This document shows positions 1-8,900 of a DNA stretch of 13,895 nucleotides, piece by piece (the first letter of the stretch is position 1; each line of letters opens with the position of its first letter). Origin of the DNA: Paludibacteraceae bacterium. GTDB lineage: Bacteria; Bacteroidota; Bacteroidia; Bacteroidales; Paludibacteraceae. Location of the stretch: assembly GCA_017550055.1 (NCBI GenBank), contig JAFYMM010000099.1:1-13895 (forward strand), read 5' to 3'. The notes beneath the pieces were generated by a model. The model had not been told where the DNA came from, did not search any database, and saw only the letters and a program-made list of their open reading frames with translations. The translations under genes were made by a program, and so were the position numbers.

Positions 1-185
1 CGCGCAGCGATAAAAAATCTATGTAATCTATGGGAGAGAAAAATCGCGCAGCGATAAATATTCGTGATATTTGTTAAATTTGTGGGGAGATATTAATGCC
101 GAAGGCAATAGAATTCCGTGAGAGAAAACATCCGTGAGAAAATAAAATTATATCGAACTCACGTTTTTTAGTTTTTAGTTTACGC
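1..185. repeat. Non-coding stretch of short degenerate repeats and mini-hairpins
   Basis: There is no convincing gene here. The 14-mer CGCGCAGCGATAAA occurs at 1-14 and again at 45-58. The second copy sits in a mini-hairpin ATCGC-gca-GCGAT (43-55). A second mini-hairpin, TGCC-gaa-GGCA, lies at 97-107. Between and after them are related phrases: CTATGGGAGAGA (28-39), TTTGTGGGGAGA (79-90), and TCCGTGAGA twice (115-123 and 131-139). This looks like a degenerate modular intergenic repeat. I believe similar phrases recur in Bacteroidales intergenic DNA, but that is a recollection and unverified. The stretch lies downstream of the channel gene and is cut by the window edge. Confidence 0.45.
133..169 (+). 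terminator. Possible weak terminator for rightward transcription
   Basis: CGTGAG (133-138) and CTCACG (158-163) can pair, and six T residues (164-169) follow on the plus strand. The stem is only 6 bp and the loop is 19 nt, so it is weak. It would stop a plus-strand transcript entering from beyond position 1, just before it met the convergent channel gene. It has no U-tract in the minus direction, so it does not look like the channel gene's own terminator. Confidence 0.25.
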
Positions 186-1376
186 TCAAAGATTTTTACT
201 ACTTGCGACATTAAAGTCGCTTCCCATTGGGGATTGGAAGATGCGGAGTCCGAAGGTTGGGAGTATTGCAAAGACATGCTCAAATATCTCTGACTGAAGT
301 TGTTCGTATTGAATCCATGCTGTGCCGTCAGAGAAGAAATAGAGTTCGAGAGGAAGCCCCTCTACTGTTGGCTGCAACTGACGCGCCATGATAATCATTT
401 CTTGATTAACTCGCGGATGATTGCGGAGATATTTTTCTAAATAGTTGCGGAAAACATGCAAATTGACAGGCATACCATCGGCTCGCTCAATGCCTTCGAG
501 CCAACCTTTTGCCTCAAATTCTTTTATTTGCTCATCGGTGCAGAATTGGATTGAACGCATATCTAAATAAACTGCACGTTTCACTCGACGACCTCCGCTC
601 TCTTGCATACCTCGCCAATTCTGGAAAGAGTCGCTAACAAGCGCATACGGCGGAATGGTGGTGATGGTCTTATCCCAATTCTGAACCTTCACTGTGGTAA
701 GGCTCACTTCGATTACATCGCCATCGGCACCATATTTAGGCATAGCAATCCAATCGCCAGGACGGAGCATATCGTTGAGTGACAACTGCACCCCTGCGAC
801 TAACCCAACAATCATATCTTTGAATACCAACATCAATACTGCCGCTGAAGCACCAAGTGCAGTAAGGATATAACCTGGATTTTTGTTGATTAGAATACTA
901 ACTACAATAATCAATGCCACACAAACGACTAGGATTTTCAGCATCTGATAGACACTCTGTAGTGAGTGATTTTTCAATCGCTCGTGATGCAAAGACAAAT
1001 TATAGAGCGAAGCCAAGAAGGTGCAAAACACCTTAGCAACTACGACTACAAGATAGATATAGTTGATTCTCATCACAAAATCCAACACATCGCTACCATC
1101 TACAAATACTATCGGCAACAAAATAGCCAACAATATGGGTGGTATCAACCGAGATATATCTTTAAGCATTGAATCGCTCAACATAATTTCGTCCCACTCG
1201 AAATTAGTTTTGTTTGTCACTTTATGTACTGCAGGTATTAACAATCGACGAAAAATCAAATCGACCATATAAATCACTAATGCTATACATGAAATTGTAA
1301 TAATCCAATAGAGATATTCGTGCGCTAAAACAGGCACTCCCCAATCTAATAACCAATGTAAAATTGTTGTATTCAT
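186..1376 (-). CDS. ybdG: YbdG/MscM-type mechanosensitive ion channel (MscS family)
   Basis: This 396-residue inner-membrane protein would open under membrane tension and release small solutes, protecting cells from osmotic downshock. Hydrophobic segments lie near residues 21-41, 77-95, 104-124, 146-165 and 168-201. The last is the Gly/Ala-rich pore-lining helix (ALGASAAVLMLVFKD). The MscS beta domain follows, with the YbdG-like stretches MPKYGADG (213-220), SLTTVKVQNWDKTITTIP (225-242) and NWRGMQESGGRRVKR (253-267). The C-terminal part (318-384) has YLRNHPR and GLPLELYFF, also typical of YbdG. Length is close to E. coli YbdG (about 415). The ATG has no SD upstream. The stop is TGA, while every other CDS here ends in TAA. 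It follows the rpoC terminator and has its own promoter-like element, so it is probably transcribed separately. The family call is firm; conductance and gating cannot be read from sequence. Confidence 0.93.
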   Translation of the reverse strand: MNTTILHWLLDWGVPVLAHEYLYWIITISCIALVIYMVDLIFRRLLIPAVHKVTNKTNFEWDEIMLSDSMLKDISRLIPPILLAILLPIVFVDGSDVLDFVMRINYIYLVVVVAKVFCTFLASLYNLSLHHERLKNHSLQSVYQMLKILVVCVALIIVVSILINKNPGYILTALGASAAVLMLVFKDMIVGLVAGVQLSLNDMLRPGDWIAMPKYGADGDVIEVSLTTVKVQNWDKTITTIPPYALVSDSFQNWRGMQESGGRRVKRAVYLDMRSIQFCTDEQIKEFEAKGWLEGIERADGMPVNLHVFRNYLEKYLRNHPRVNQEMIIMARQLQPTVEGLPLELYFFSDGTAWIQYEQLQSEIFEHVFAILPTFGLRIFQSPMGSDFNVASSKNL

Positions 1377-1417
1377 AAAATATAATTTTGATATTTTTTT
1401 TTAGAAAATTTATTATG

Positions 1418-1425
1418 CAAAGTTA
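1418..1425 (-). promoter_or_regulatory. Bacteroidota-type -7 element upstream of the channel gene
   Basis: The minus strand reads TAACTTTG, a full match to the TAnnTTTG -7 consensus of the primary sigma factor of Bacteroidota, followed by CATAAT. It lies 41 nt before the channel ATG, implying a leader of roughly 35 nt. The expected -33 TTTG is poor: at a 19-nt spacing the sequence is TGTC, inside the loop region of the rpoC terminator. The element begins only two bases past the terminator U-tract, so terminator and promoter are back to back. Confidence 0.55.
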
Positions 1426-1426
1426 C

Positions 1427-1466
1427 AAAAAAATCCTCTTATTCGACATGCGAATAAGAGGATTTT
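1427..1466 (-). terminator. Intrinsic terminator after rpoC
   Basis: A perfect 16-bp inverted repeat pairs 1430-1445 with 1451-1466 around a 5-nt loop (acatg). Core arms are ATCCTCTTATTCG and CGAATAAGAGGAT. On the minus strand the stem runs into seven T residues (1433-1427). It lies 17 nt past the rpoC stop and closes the rpoBC transcript. Confidence 0.92.
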
Positions 1467-1483
1467 ATCATATTTGTTACTTA

Positions 1484-4400
1484 TTAGTTATTTTCGTCTG
1501 CAACATCTTCCATATCTGTCACTGCACGGCTTGCTTCTGACATACGTTCGTATTCTTTACGAGAAGCAACGAACAAGTGATCATATTCACGAAGACCTGT
1601 ACCTGCAGGGATCTTATGACCAACAATAACGTTTTCTTTCATACCTTCGAGACGGTCAACTTTGCCGTTGATTGCAGCTTCGTTCAATACTTTTGGAGTT
1701 TCTTGGAACGATGCAGCTGACATAAACGATTGAGTTTGAAGAGCTGCACGTGTGATACCTTGAAGCATTTGAAGTGAAGTTGCAGGCATAGCATCACGAG
1801 TTTCTACTGGACGCATATCACGACGTTTAAGAGCCGAGTTTTCGTCACGGAGTTTACGTGCTGTTACGATTTGACCTGCCATAAAGTTAGTAGAATCACC
1901 AGCATCGGTAACTACTTTTTTGCCCCAGATGCGGTCGTTTTCTTCCATGAACTCTATTTTGTCAACAACTTGTCCTTCGAGGAAACGAGTATCACCAGCA
2001 TCAGCGATTTGTACTTTACGCATCATTTGGCGTACGATAACTTCGAAGTGTTTGTCGTTGATTTTCACACCTTGGAGGCGATAAACGTCTTGTACTTCGT
2101 TCACGATATACTCTTGAACTGCAGTAGGACCTTTAATTGCCAAGATGTCAGAAGGAGTGATAGCACCATCAGAAAGAGGAGTACCTGCGCGTACGTAGTC
2201 GCCATCTTGAACAAGAATTTGTTTTGACAATTGTACGAGGTATTTTTTCTCTTCGCCTGTACGTGAAGTAAGGATGATTTCGCGGTTACCACGTTTGATT
2301 TTGCCGAATGAGATTTCACCATCGATTTCAGCTACTACAGCTGGGTTAGATGGGTTACGAGCCTCAAACAACTCAGTAACACGTGGAAGACCACCGGTGA
2401 TGTCACCTGTTTTACCTACAGCACGTGGAATCTTAACGATCAAATCACCAGGTTTTACTTTTTGTTTTGCATCAACAACCAAGTGAGCACCTACTGGGAG
2501 GTTGTATGTTTTGAGTACATTACCAGCCTTATCAACGATTTGAGCTGCAGGAGCTTTAGTTTTGTCTTTAGACTCGATAATGATTTTTTCCAAAAGACCT
2601 GTAGTTTCATCCGATTCTACTTTATAAGTAGAGTTTTCTACCATAGATTCGAATTGAACTGTACCAGCAACCTCAGAAACGATTACGGCGTTGAATGGGT
2701 CCCATTCACAAATCTTATCACCTTTCTTAACATCTGAACCTGTTGGGATGAAGAGTTTAGAACCGTAAGGGATATTTTGAGTTGTGAGGGCGATACCTGT
2801 ATTATGGTCGATAATACGAGCTTCAGCCAAACGACCTACTACAACTTGATATTTGTTGCCTGTTGCATCTTCTGCATCTACAGTACGGAGTTCGTCGATT
2901 TCGAGACGACCATCATATTTAGAAGTGATACCGTTGTCAACAGCAATATTCGAAGCCACACCACCGACGTGGAATGTACGAAGTGTCAACTGAGTACCTG
3001 GCTCACCAATAGATTGTGCAGCGATAACACCAACAGCTTCACCTTTGTTAACCATACGGCCTGTAGCGAGGTTACGTCCGTAACATTTAGCACAAACACC
3101 GTGACGAGCTTCGCAAGTGAGCACTGAACGGATTTCTACGCGTTCGATTGGTGATTTTTCGATGCGTTTAGCAGCAGATTCGATAATCTCTTCGCCAGCA
3201 GCAACGATAAGATCGCCTGTAAGTGGGTCGATAACATCATGAACTGATACACGACCAAGGATACGTTCGTAAAGTGAAGCAACAACCTCTTCGTTGTTTT
3301 TGATTTCAGTTGCAACAAGACCACGCAATGTACCACAGTCTTCTTCAGTAATGATAACGTCGTGAGAAACGTCAACAAGACGACGAGTGAGGTAACCAGC
3401 ATCGGCTGTTTTCAACGCCGTATCGGCAAGACCTTTACGCGCACCGTGAGTAGAGATAAAGTACTCCAACACACTAAGACCTTCTTTAAAGTTAGCCAAG
3501 ATAGGGTTTTCGATAATTTGACCGCCTTCAGCACCTGCTTTTTGAGGTTTAGCCATCAAACCACGCATACCTGACAACTGACGAATCTGCTCACGAGAAC
3601 CACGGGCACCTGAATCCAACATCATATAAACAGAGTTGAAACCTTGGTTGTCGCCCGAAAGTTGTTTCATCACGACATTAGTCAACTCGCTATTAACACG
3701 AGTCCATGTATCGATAATTTGATTATAACGTTCGTTATTAGTGATATAACCCATGTTATAATCGTTCATAATATTTTCTACCTCTTCGTAACCAGAGTTG
3801 ACAAGAGCTGCTTTTTCTTCAGGGATGATAACGTCGGCAAGGTTGAAAGACAAACCACCACGGAATGCCATTTGGTAACCAAGGTTTTTGATATCATCGA
3901 GGAATTTAGCTGTACGAGCCACACCGCATGTTTCAATTACGCGACCGATAACGTTACGAAGTGATTTTTTAGACAACAATTCGTTGAGATAACCACACTC
4001 TTTTGGTACAAATTTGTTGACAATAACACGACCTACTGTTGTTTCTTCAATCAAACGAGTTACGAAGTTACCTTCTTTGTCAACATCTTGAGTACGTACA
4101 GAGATAATAGCGTGAATATCTACAGCACCTTCGTTGTAAGCGATTTCAACCTCTTCTGGAGAGTAGAACTTCAAGCCTTCACCTTTCACACCCTTACGAG
4201 CTTTAGTGATATAGTAAAGACCGAGAACCATATCTTGAGAAGGGACAGTAATTGGCGAACCGTTAGCTGGGTTGAGGATGTTGTGAGAAGCAAGCATAAG
4301 CATTTGTGCTTCGAGAACAGCCTCATTACCGAGTGGAAGGTGAACCGCCATCTGGTCACCGTCGAAGTCGGCGTTGAACGCAGTACATGAAAGTGGGTGA

Positions 4401-5794
4401 AGTTGAATTGCTTTACCTTCAATCATCTTAGGTTGGAATGCTTGAATACCAAGACGGTGAAGAGTAGGAGCACGGTTGAGCAACACTGGGTGACCTTTCA
4501 TCACATGTTCGAGGATATCCCAAACAACTGGGTCTTTGCGGTCGATAAATTTCTTAGCCGATTTAACTGTTTTTACAATACCACGTTCGATGAGTTTACG
4601 AATAATGAATGGTTTGTAAAGCTCAGCAGCCATGTCTTTAGGAAGACCGCACTCGTGCATTTGCAATTCAGGACCAACGACGATAACCGAACGAGCTGAA
4701 TAGTCGACACGTTTACCGAGGAGGTTTTGACGGAAACGACCTTGTTTACCTTTCAAACTGTCAGTCAAAGATTTCAAAGGACGATTTGAGTCAGTCTTCA
4801 TTGCGTTTGATTTACGAGAGTTGTCGATCAATGAATCGACTGCCTCTTGCAACATACGTTTTTCGTTACGAAGAATAACTTCTGGAGCTTTGATTTCGAT
4901 GAGACGTTTGAGACGGTTGTTACGGATGATAACACGACGATACAAGTCGTTCAAGTCAGAAGTTGCGAAACGACCACCATCGAGTGGCACCAATGGACGC
5001 AATTCTGGTGGAATAACTGGCAACGTTTTGAGAATCATCCATTCAGGACGATTGCGGTGACGAGCAGCTCGGAATGACTCAATCACATTCAAACGTTTCA
5101 AAGCCTCAGCTTTACGTTGTTGTGATGTATCTGTGTTTGCTTTATCACGCAATTCATATGAGAGTTTATCCAAATCGAGATTGCAAAGCATATCGTAGAT
5201 AGCCTCAGCACCCATTTTACAGATAAACTTGTTAGGGTCAGAATCTTCGAGGAATTGGTTGTTACGATCCTTTTCGTACACCATATCCATCAACTCCATG
5301 TAACGATCTTCTTCGATAAGTTCGCCAACTTCAACACCTTCAACACCTTCGAGAACACCAGCTTGGAGGATGATATATTTTTCGTAATAGATAATGGCAT
5401 CTAATTTCTTAGATGGCATACCAAGGAGGTAACCAATTTTGTTAGGAGTAGAACGGAAGTACCAAATATGAGCTACTGGCACAACGAGTTGGATGTGACC
5501 AGAACGTTCACGACGTACTTTCTTTTCAGTTACTTCTACACCACAACGGTCGCAGACAATACCTTTGTAACGGATACGTTTGTATTTACCGCAATGGCAT
5601 TCGTAGTCACGACAAGGACCGAAAATGCGCTCGCAGAACAAACCATCGCGTTCAGGTTTGTATGTACGATAGTTGATAGTTTCAGGTTTCAAAACCTCAC
5701 CGTAAGATGCTTCAAGAATTTCTTCTGGTGAAGCCAAACCGATTGTGATTTTACTGAAATTAGTTTTTACTTTATTATCTCTTCTAAAAGCCAT
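1484..5794 (-). CDS. rpoC: DNA-directed RNA polymerase subunit beta-prime
   Basis: RpoC carries the catalytic Mg-binding loop of RNA polymerase and forms the clamp and half of the DNA channel with RpoB. The N-terminal zinc ribbon uses C66, C68, C81 and C84. The catalytic motif NADFDGD is at 474-480, with D476, D478 and D480 as metal ligands. The bridge helix (HGARKGLADTALKTADAGYL) begins at residue 783. The second zinc site is C820, C894, C901 and C904, followed by the trigger-loop region GEPGTQLTLRTFHVGG (930-945). Residues 950-1200 hold the family's beta-rich insertion and jaw region. Two short related modules lie at 1264-1282 and 1296-1314. The 1436 residues and the MAFRRDNK start fit Bacteroidales RpoC. 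The ATG has no SD, and translation ends in tandem TAA TAA codons. The gene follows rpoB after 148 nt and precedes a strong terminator. Confidence 0.99.
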   Translation of the reverse strand: MAFRRDNKVKTNFSKITIGLASPEEILEASYGEVLKPETINYRTYKPERDGLFCERIFGPCRDYECHCGKYKRIRYKGIVCDRCGVEVTEKKVRRERSGHIQLVVPVAHIWYFRSTPNKIGYLLGMPSKKLDAIIYYEKYIILQAGVLEGVEGVEVGELIEEDRYMELMDMVYEKDRNNQFLEDSDPNKFICKMGAEAIYDMLCNLDLDKLSYELRDKANTDTSQQRKAEALKRLNVIESFRAARHRNRPEWMILKTLPVIPPELRPLVPLDGGRFATSDLNDLYRRVIIRNNRLKRLIEIKAPEVILRNEKRMLQEAVDSLIDNSRKSNAMKTDSNRPLKSLTDSLKGKQGRFRQNLLGKRVDYSARSVIVVGPELQMHECGLPKDMAAELYKPFIIRKLIERGIVKTVKSAKKFIDRKDPVVWDILEHVMKGHPVLLNRAPTLHRLGIQAFQPKMIEGKAIQLHPLSCTAFNADFDGDQMAVHLPLGNEAVLEAQMLMLASHNILNPANGSPITVPSQDMVLGLYYITKARKGVKGEGLKFYSPEEVEIAYNEGAVDIHAIISVRTQDVDKEGNFVTRLIEETTVGRVIVNKFVPKECGYLNELLSKKSLRNVIGRVIETCGVARTAKFLDDIKNLGYQMAFRGGLSFNLADVIIPEEKAALVNSGYEEVENIMNDYNMGYITNNERYNQIIDTWTRVNSELTNVVMKQLSGDNQGFNSVYMMLDSGARGSREQIRQLSGMRGLMAKPQKAGAEGGQIIENPILANFKEGLSVLEYFISTHGARKGLADTALKTADAGYLTRRLVDVSHDVIITEEDCGTLRGLVATEIKNNEEVVASLYERILGRVSVHDVIDPLTGDLIVAAGEEIIESAAKRIEKSPIERVEIRSVLTCEARHGVCAKCYGRNLATGRMVNKGEAVGVIAAQSIGEPGTQLTLRTFHVGGVASNIAVDNGITSKYDGRLEIDELRTVDAEDATGNKYQVVVGRLAEARIIDHNTGIALTTQNIPYGSKLFIPTGSDVKKGDKICEWDPFNAVIVSEVAGTVQFESMVENSTYKVESDETTGLLEKIIIESKDKTKAPAAQIVDKAGNVLKTYNLPVGAHLVVDAKQKVKPGDLIVKIPRAVGKTGDITGGLPRVTELFEARNPSNPAVVAEIDGEISFGKIKRGNREIILTSRTGEEKKYLVQLSKQILVQDGDYVRAGTPLSDGAITPSDILAIKGPTAVQEYIVNEVQDVYRLQGVKINDKHFEVIVRQMMRKVQIADAGDTRFLEGQVVDKIEFMEENDRIWGKKVVTDAGDSTNFMAGQIVTARKLRDENSALKRRDMRPVETRDAMPATSLQMLQGITRAALQTQSFMSAASFQETPKVLNEAAINGKVDRLEGMKENVIVGHKIPAGTGLREYDHLFVASRKEYERMSEASRAVTDMEDVADENN

Positions 5795-5799
5795 AGTCT

Positions 5800-5903
5800 T
5801 TTATATAATAGTGGAAATATCTATAAATCTTTCTCCCTAACGGAACTAAGATTTATATAATAATGGAAAATTCTATAAATCTCACTCCCCCACGGGACTA
5901 AGA
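5800..5903. repeat. Tandem 52-nt direct repeat in the rpoB-rpoC spacer
   Basis: Two adjacent 52-nt units, 5800-5851 and 5852-5903, agree at about 44 of 52 positions. Both start TTTATATAATA and end ACTAAGA. A partial third start (TTTATAG, 5904-5910) follows. Each unit contributes to an imperfect palindrome: TATAAATCTT (5822-5831) pairs with AAGATTTATA (5848-5857), and CTATAAATCT (5873-5882) pairs with AGATTTATAG (5901-5910). The duplication fills most of the 148-nt spacer and contains no ORF. Confidence 0.85.
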
Positions 5904-5918
5904 TTTATAGTTTCCCGT
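5873..5918 (-). promoter_or_regulatory. Possible attenuator-like element with two exclusive hairpins before rpoC
   Basis: In the minus-strand transcript, ACGGGA (5918-5913) can pair with TCCCGT (5897-5892). Alternatively CTATAAATCT (5910-5901) can pair with AGATTTATAG (5882-5873), with TCCC/GGGA (5897-5894 and 5889-5886) forming an inner stem. The two folds use the same TCCC and interleave, so they cannot coexist. This is the layout of an antiterminator/terminator switch, although the tail after the second fold (AATTTTCC) is only a weak U-tract. The regulatory role is inference; an RNA-processing site or simple stability element is equally possible. Confidence 0.4.
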
Positions 5919-5942
5919 TTTATTAAAATTCTCTTATTGGTA

Positions 5943-8900
5943 TTACTCTAATCTAACGCTGAGGCCGAGACCTTCGAGTTCGTGCAACAATACGTTGAGC
6001 GATTCAGGGATACCTGCTTGTGGCATAGGTTCGCCTTTAACAATTGCTTCGTAAGCACGTGCACGACCCATAACGTCGTCAGACTTAACAGTCAAGATTT
6101 CTTGAAGAATGCTTGATGCCCCGAATGCTTCAAGAGCCCAAACCTCCATCTCTCCGAAACGTTGACCACCAAATTGTGCTTTACCACCCAATGGTTGTTG
6201 TGTAATGAGAGAGTAAGGACCAATAGAACGAGCGTGCATTTTATCATCAACCATGTGACCAAGTTTCAAGAAGTAAGTCACACCTACTGTTGCAGGTTGG
6301 TCGAAACGTTCACCAGTACCACCATCGTAGAGGTAAGTTTTACCATAACGTGGAACACCAGCTTTATCGCACCATTCGTTGAGATCATCAATATCAGCAC
6401 CATCGAAGATTGGTGTAGCAAATTTAACTCCAAGTTCTTTACCAGCCCAACCAAGAACAGCTTCGAAAATCTGACCAAGGTTCATACGTGAAGGCACACC
6501 AAGTGGGTTCAAACAAATATCTACTGGAGTACCATCAGCAAGGAATGGCATATCTTCTTGACGAACAACTTTTGATACAATACCTTTGTTACCGTGACGA
6601 CCCGCCATTTTATCACCTACGCGGATTTTACGTTTTTTAGCAACGTAAACTTTTGCAAGTTGAAGAATACCTGATGGAAGTTCATCACCAATTGTAAGGT
6701 TGAATTTAGCACGTTTGAGTTGTGCGTCAAGTTCTTTAACTTTGCGGAGATAGTTTGTGATAATATCACGAATCAAATCATTACGATATGAATCTGTTGT
6801 CCATTTAGTCAATTGTACGGTATTGAAATCGATTTCATTCAATACTTTTTGAGTGAATTTGTTACCACGTGGGATAATATCAACACCCATAAAGTCTTTC
6901 ACACCTTGAGAAGTTTTACCATTGATAGTTGAAACCAATTTTTCGATTAACAACGCTTTCAATGAAGCTACCTCTTGGTTGAAGTTTTCATCCATACGAT
7001 CGATGATTTCTTTATCAGCAATACGATCTTTGCGTGTTTTTTGTGCTTTGCAATAGAGTTCTTTGCCAATAATTACACCACGAAGTGATGGAGATGCTTT
7101 GAGTGATGCGTCTTTAACATCGCCTGCTTTATCACCGAAGATAGCACGAAGAAGTTTTTCTTCTGGAGTTGGGTCAGTTTCACCTTTTGGAGTGATTTTA
7201 CCAATCATGATATCGCCAGGAACAATGTGTGCACCAATACGAACGATACCGTTTTCATCAAGATTGCGAGTTGCATCTTCGCTTACGTTAGGAATATCTG
7301 ATGTAAGTTCCTCTGCTCCACGTTTAGTTTCACGAACTTCAAGAGAATATTCGCTCACGTGAACTGAAGTAAAGATATCTTCACGTACGATACGTTCGTT
7401 AAGCACGATAGCATCCTCATAGTTGTAACCTTTCCAAGGAATATAAGCTACTTTGAGGTTACGTCCAAGAGCCAATTCGCCATTTTGAGTTGAATAACCT
7501 TCTGTGAGGATTTGGCCTTTTGTTACTTTATCACCTTTGCGTACGATAGGACGAAGGTCGATAGTTGTATCTTGGTTAGTACGCATAAATTTAGGCAATT
7601 TATACTCTTTAACCGAATCTACAAAGCTTACGAATTCTTCATCTTCTGTACGGTCATAATTAATACGAATTACAGAAGCGTCAACAAATTCTACAACACC
7701 ATCGCCTTCAGCCATAATTTGAGTACGTGAGTCGCGGATCATTTGACCTTCGATACCTGTACCTACGATAGGAGCTTCAGAACGAAGCAATGGAACTGCT
7801 TGACGCATCATGTTAGATCCCATCAATGCACGGTTAGCGTCATCATGCTCCAAGAATGGAATCAAAGCAGCTGCAATAGAAGCAATTTGTTGTGGAGCAA
7901 CGTCCATCATATTTACTTCGGTTGGAGCTACAAGTGGGAAGTCTGCTTCAAGACGAGCTTTTACTTTGTTACGGATGAATGTACCATCTGCATTCAAAGG
8001 TGCATTACCTTGAGCTACTACAAGGTCTTCTTCCTCTTCAGCTGTCAAATAAACAACATCATCGTTATTGAGGTTCACTTTACCATCTTCTACTTTACGA
8101 TAAGGAGTAGAGATAAAGCCGAGATCATTGATTTTTGCATAAATACACAAAGAAGAGATAAGACCAATGTTTGGACCCTCAGGTGTTTCGATTGGACAGA
8201 GACGACCATAGTGAGTGTAGTGAACGTCACGAACCTCGAAACCAGCGCGGTCACGAGAAAGACCACCAGGACCAAGAGCCGACAAACGGCGTTTATGTGT
8301 GATTTCTGCCAATGGGTTAGTTTGGTCCATGAATTGAGACAATGCATTAGTACCAAAATAAGTATTGATGACAGAAGATATTGTTTTAGCATTGATAAGT
8401 TCAACTGGAGTAAACACCTCGTTGTCGCGAACATTCATACGTTCACGGATAGTACGAGACATACGAGCCAAACCAACGCCGAATTGATTATATAATTGTT
8501 CTCCAACAGTACGCACGCGACGATTACTCAAGTGGTCAATATCGTCAACAGTTACTTTAGAGTTAATAAGTTGAATAAGGTGTTTGATAATCTCAATGAT
8601 GTCTTCGCGAGTAAGTACGCGAACATCCATGCTTGTAGTGAGATTAAGTTTTTTATTGATACGGTAACGACCTACTTCACCCAAATCGTAACGTTTTTCA
8701 GAGAAGAACAAGCCATTGATTACCTCACGAGCTGTTTGGTCATCGGCTGGTTCTGCGTTACGCAATTGGCGATAGATATGCAATACAGCTTCACGTTCAG
8801 TGTTAGAAGGGTCTTTTTGAAGAGTATTATAGATGATTTGATACTCTGTCATATTTTGATCTTCTTTGTGAAGAAGGATTGTTTGACTACCTGAATCAAT

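Noticed and set aside
1..185. CRISPR-like repeats
   Set aside because: Repeats are short, degenerate and unevenly spaced, without constant-length spacers or cas genes.
74..283. 69-codon minus-strand frame over the repeat region
   Set aside because: It overlaps the 3' end of the channel gene in another frame and runs into degenerate repeats; no protein features.
8256..8348. Possible rifampicin-resistance change in RpoB
   Set aside because: All classical positions I could line up carry the sensitive-type residues.
7743..8495. Long open frame of 250 codons on the plus strand
   Set aside because: It lies wholly antisense to conserved rpoB, has a Cys/Trp/Thr-rich composition typical of a reverse-frame shadow, and has no promoter or family resemblance.
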